Below, one piece after another: positions 9,401 to 9,918 of a DNA stretch of 9,918 nt. A program made the position numbers and the translations under genes. Numbering within the stretch: position 1 is the first letter of the stretch; each line of letters begins with the position of its first letter. The DNA is from Planctomycetota bacterium (GTDB lineage: Bacteria; Planctomycetota; Brocadiia; SM23-32), in assembly GCA_018400625.1 (NCBI GenBank), contig JAGYMJ010000044.1:1-9918 (forward strand), written 5' to 3'. Under the pieces are notes generated by a model. The model worked only from the letters and a program-made list of their open reading frames with translations, did no database searches and was not told where the DNA came from.

Positions 9401-9590
9401 AGATTGTCTGGTGATTCGTCTGGTGGAAAGTCATGGACGCCATTCTTCCTGTCAACTCACTCTCCCCGATAAGGCAAAACTGCAGCCGTGTGATCTTATG
9501 GAATGGGAATCAGAGTCGCTTATGGACGGAAAATCACATGATTTGCATTTCTCGCCTTTTGAGATAAAGACATTTAAAATCGAACCCTGA
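6459..9590 (+). CDS. GH38 class II alpha-mannosidase (cytoplasmic, Ams1/MAN2C1 type)
   Basis: Enzymes of this family hydrolyse alpha-mannosides with retention of configuration, using an active-site zinc. The 1043-residue product has no signal peptide, so it should act in the cytoplasm on imported or internal mannosides. The N-terminal beta domain (about 1-190, with WDSAWFHLTGTIPDEW) is the type seen in Ams1/MAN2C1-like members of about 1040 residues. The catalytic domain starts near 271 with HAHLD (276-280; H276 and D278-D280 region for zinc), has GGMWVEADCN (348-357), the nucleophile D390 in LPDVFGYS, ELYLERHRGT (531-540), and the zinc-binding H591 in NQFHDILPGSS (588-598). Beta domains complete the C-terminus. 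The start is GTG, set by AAAGGAGGAT at 6441-6450. The exact linkage cleaved cannot be told. There is no transporter or sugar regulator beside it. 2-O-mannosylglycerate hydrolase, a shorter GH38 enzyme, is less likely. Confidence 0.94.
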   Translation: MRSEQLISYYIRAAKFLDGLHDYGPLIEYQPMKARYSCSAEPVPFAGRLDADYKEIKTGEMWGNMWDSAWFHLTGTIPDEWKNKKVVARLNFNGEACVFDNAGCPLCGLTNGSVFDQNYGKDIYYLPQKTINNGKVEIWVEAAASGFIGIKLDKDPDPDSPDRYGSHEGKVVAMELALFDDDVWGLMLDFQVLFSLFDSLNSGAPSKESASPGRFEIEKILPEMTPRLRKILFGLNRAIDIYADNYRHAAQAREILQPLFSTSANDSDSTALAIGHAHLDTGWLWPVRESIRKCARTFSSQIALMEKYPDYVFGASQPQHYLFVKEHYPALYEKIKQFVRKGNWELQGGMWVEADCNIISGESMVRQFLHGKNFFKDEFGVEVDNLWLPDVFGYSAAMPQILKKAGVDCFITLKISWNQFNQFPHNTFLWRGIDGSKVLAHLPPEEDCNSLMLPHGQVKAQRSFKESHVINEFMSLYGIGDGGCGPKEEHVERALRMKDLEGCPKVRFGRADDLFERLLAKSDELEVWDGELYLERHRGTLTTQARSKKYNRVLERKLREVEFLYSALPLSEYPAAELDALWKTLLLNQFHDILPGSSIKKVHETSEQEYADSIAECDRLVAEVSAYLENDGKSLTLVNSLSTAFHGPVELPPSWHGMALTNADGEKVPVHSDSESTTALVNIPACSTLTLRRAGPAEEPETGSCKVLENDLIRYEFGPDADLLSVFDKELGREMLRGDNKGNQFALYVDRPERYDAWDVDITYENELLENARGIEVSPLGDGEVRCGLNFTLNIGASEIKQNIYLYSNSKRLEFHTMVDWNEKHRMLRVSFPVDVERPAATCDIQFGFIERPTHRNTSWDMAKFEVAAHKYVDISNEDFGVALINDCKYGHKINDAVIDLNLLRSPTHPDPDADEGVHSFRYALLPHQGPLHGSGVIEEAEHFNFPPILLNGVDADKFKLPVKIDGKGVRLAALKKAEKEDCLVIRLVESHGRHSSCQLTLPDKAKLQPCDLMEWESESLMDGKSHDLHFSPFEIKTFKIEP

Positions 9591-9721
9591 CGAATAGTTG
9601 ATATGCCGATGAAATATACGGAGAGCCTGTTGCTCAATCCCCCCTCACAGGGTGAAATAGATTTGTTTTTTGAATTTTATTCCGTATAACAGGTTAATGG
9701 GGTTGAATTTTGCATCTTCAT

Positions 9722-9750
9722 TTGCATTACAAACGAAAATTTGTTAAAGT
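9722..9750 (+). promoter_or_regulatory. Candidate sigma-70-type promoter in the right-hand intergenic region
   Basis: TTGCAT (9722-9727) and TAAAGT (9745-9750) are separated by 17 nt in an A/T-rich stretch. A transcript starting near 9757 would contain only a five-codon frame (ATG 9767, MAAWE, stop 9784) and then two hairpins. The boxes fit the consensus only moderately, and the surrounding A/T richness makes chance matches easy. Confidence 0.3.
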
Positions 9751-9812
9751 CGAAGAGAGTTTGAAAATGGCTGCGTGGGAGTAATAGGGAGATGAGCCGC
9801 CTCGCTCATGCG

Positions 9813-9845
9813 GGTACTTCAATCCAGTGATTGGATTGGAGTGCC
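9813..9845 (+). terminator. Strong 14-bp hairpin, terminator-like
   Basis: GGTACTTCAATCCA (9813-9826) pairs along its whole length with TGGATTGGAGTGCC (9832-9845), using two G-T wobbles, around a 5-nt loop GTGAT. TTTGTG follows, a poor T-tract, so it may be a weak intrinsic terminator or the 3' structure of a small RNA. A shorter hairpin, ATGAGC-CGCCTC-GCTCAT (9792-9809), lies just upstream. The stem is long enough to be unlikely by chance; its role is inferred. Confidence 0.4.
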
Positions 9846-9868
9846 TTTGTGCGACAGGCTCTGATAGC

Positions 9869-9918
9869 GTAAGTCCTCAGTGAACCCCGTGGCATCCCCA
9901 CCGTGCCTTGTGCCGGTG
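9869..9918 (+). repeat. REP-like dispersed repeat unit, copy 5 (at window end)
   Basis: The unit reads GTAAGTCCTCAGTGAA, then CCCCGTGGCAT, then CCCCACCGTGCCTTGTGCC and GGTG, where the window stops exactly at the end of the core hairpin CACCG-N10-CGGTG. It belongs to the same subtype as the copy at 1-50 and is in the opposite orientation, so the two window ends are near-inverted copies of each other. Confidence 0.8.

Larger units (their letters stand above)
9591..9868. other. Non-coding region downstream of the mannosidase
   Basis: I see no gene. TATACGGA (9615-9622) pairs with TCCGTATA (9681-9688), and CCTGTT (9626-9631) pairs with AACAGG (9688-9693); the two stems are in pseudoknot order, so they cannot nest. 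A weak CCCT-CAC-AGGG hairpin near 9643 is followed only after a gap by a run of six T, so no clear intrinsic terminator closes the mannosidase transcript here. A candidate promoter and two hairpins follow and are listed separately or in the findings. Confidence 0.5.

Noticed and set aside
9640..9672. Intrinsic terminator after the mannosidase (CCCT-CAC-AGGG plus T run)
   Set aside because: The stem is only 4 bp and the six-T run begins more than 10 nt after it, so it does not fit an intrinsic terminator.
9615..9693. Pseudoknot or riboswitch formed by TATACGGA/TCCGTATA and CCTGTT/AACAGG
   Set aside because: The two pairings share a base at 9688, sit 3' of a gene rather than before one, and match no riboswitch class I know; chance is plausible.

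Overview
The window looks like a piece of an ordinary bacterial chromosome at moderate G+C, perhaps one whole assembly contig, because both ends lie inside outward-facing copies of the same dispersed repeat. The ribosomal block rplU-rpmA-obg, an L27 without the Firmicutes-type cleavable N-terminal extension and an Obg without a C-terminal OCT domain point to a Gram-negative-type bacterium. A corrinoid-activator-like iron-sulfur ATPase and a large GH38 mannosidase would suit an anaerobic, glycan-using organism. A member of the PVC group (Kiritimatiellota or Lentisphaerota) or a neighbouring phylum is my guess, but nothing here proves it.

Layout. Positions 1-681 hold no convincing gene, only repeat units, palindromes and small hairpins. 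Positions 682-2238 (minus strand) carry rplU, rpmA and obg, overlapping end to end. Positions 2239-2665 are a divergent intergenic region containing a 202-bp palindromic element made of two head-to-head repeat units, a candidate promoter for the ribosomal operon and one for the rightward genes. Positions 2666-9590 (plus strand) carry four closely packed genes: a soluble PAS histidine kinase with an N-terminal Rossmann-like domain, a 2Fe-2S/ASKHA protein of the reductive corrinoid-activator type (overlapping the kinase by 14 nt), ruvX, and a cytoplasmic class II alpha-mannosidase. Positions 9591-9918 are non-coding and hold a candidate promoter, two hairpins and a final repeat copy.

How the genes relate. 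L21, L27 and Obg belong to the 50S subunit and its assembly. The kinase and the ASKHA protein are translationally linked and are the most interesting pair: a cytoplasmic sensor possibly reading a nucleotide or redox signal beside a protein that would use ATP and a low-potential 2Fe-2S cluster to reactivate a corrinoid protein. No corrinoid protein, methyltransferase or response regulator is in the window. RuvX and the mannosidase have no obvious functional link to that pair or to each other. The second theme is the repeat family: five units of about 45-65 nt in two subtypes, one pair forming a long palindrome in the likely 5' leader of rplU. I see no transposase, CRISPR array, tRNA or rRNA.
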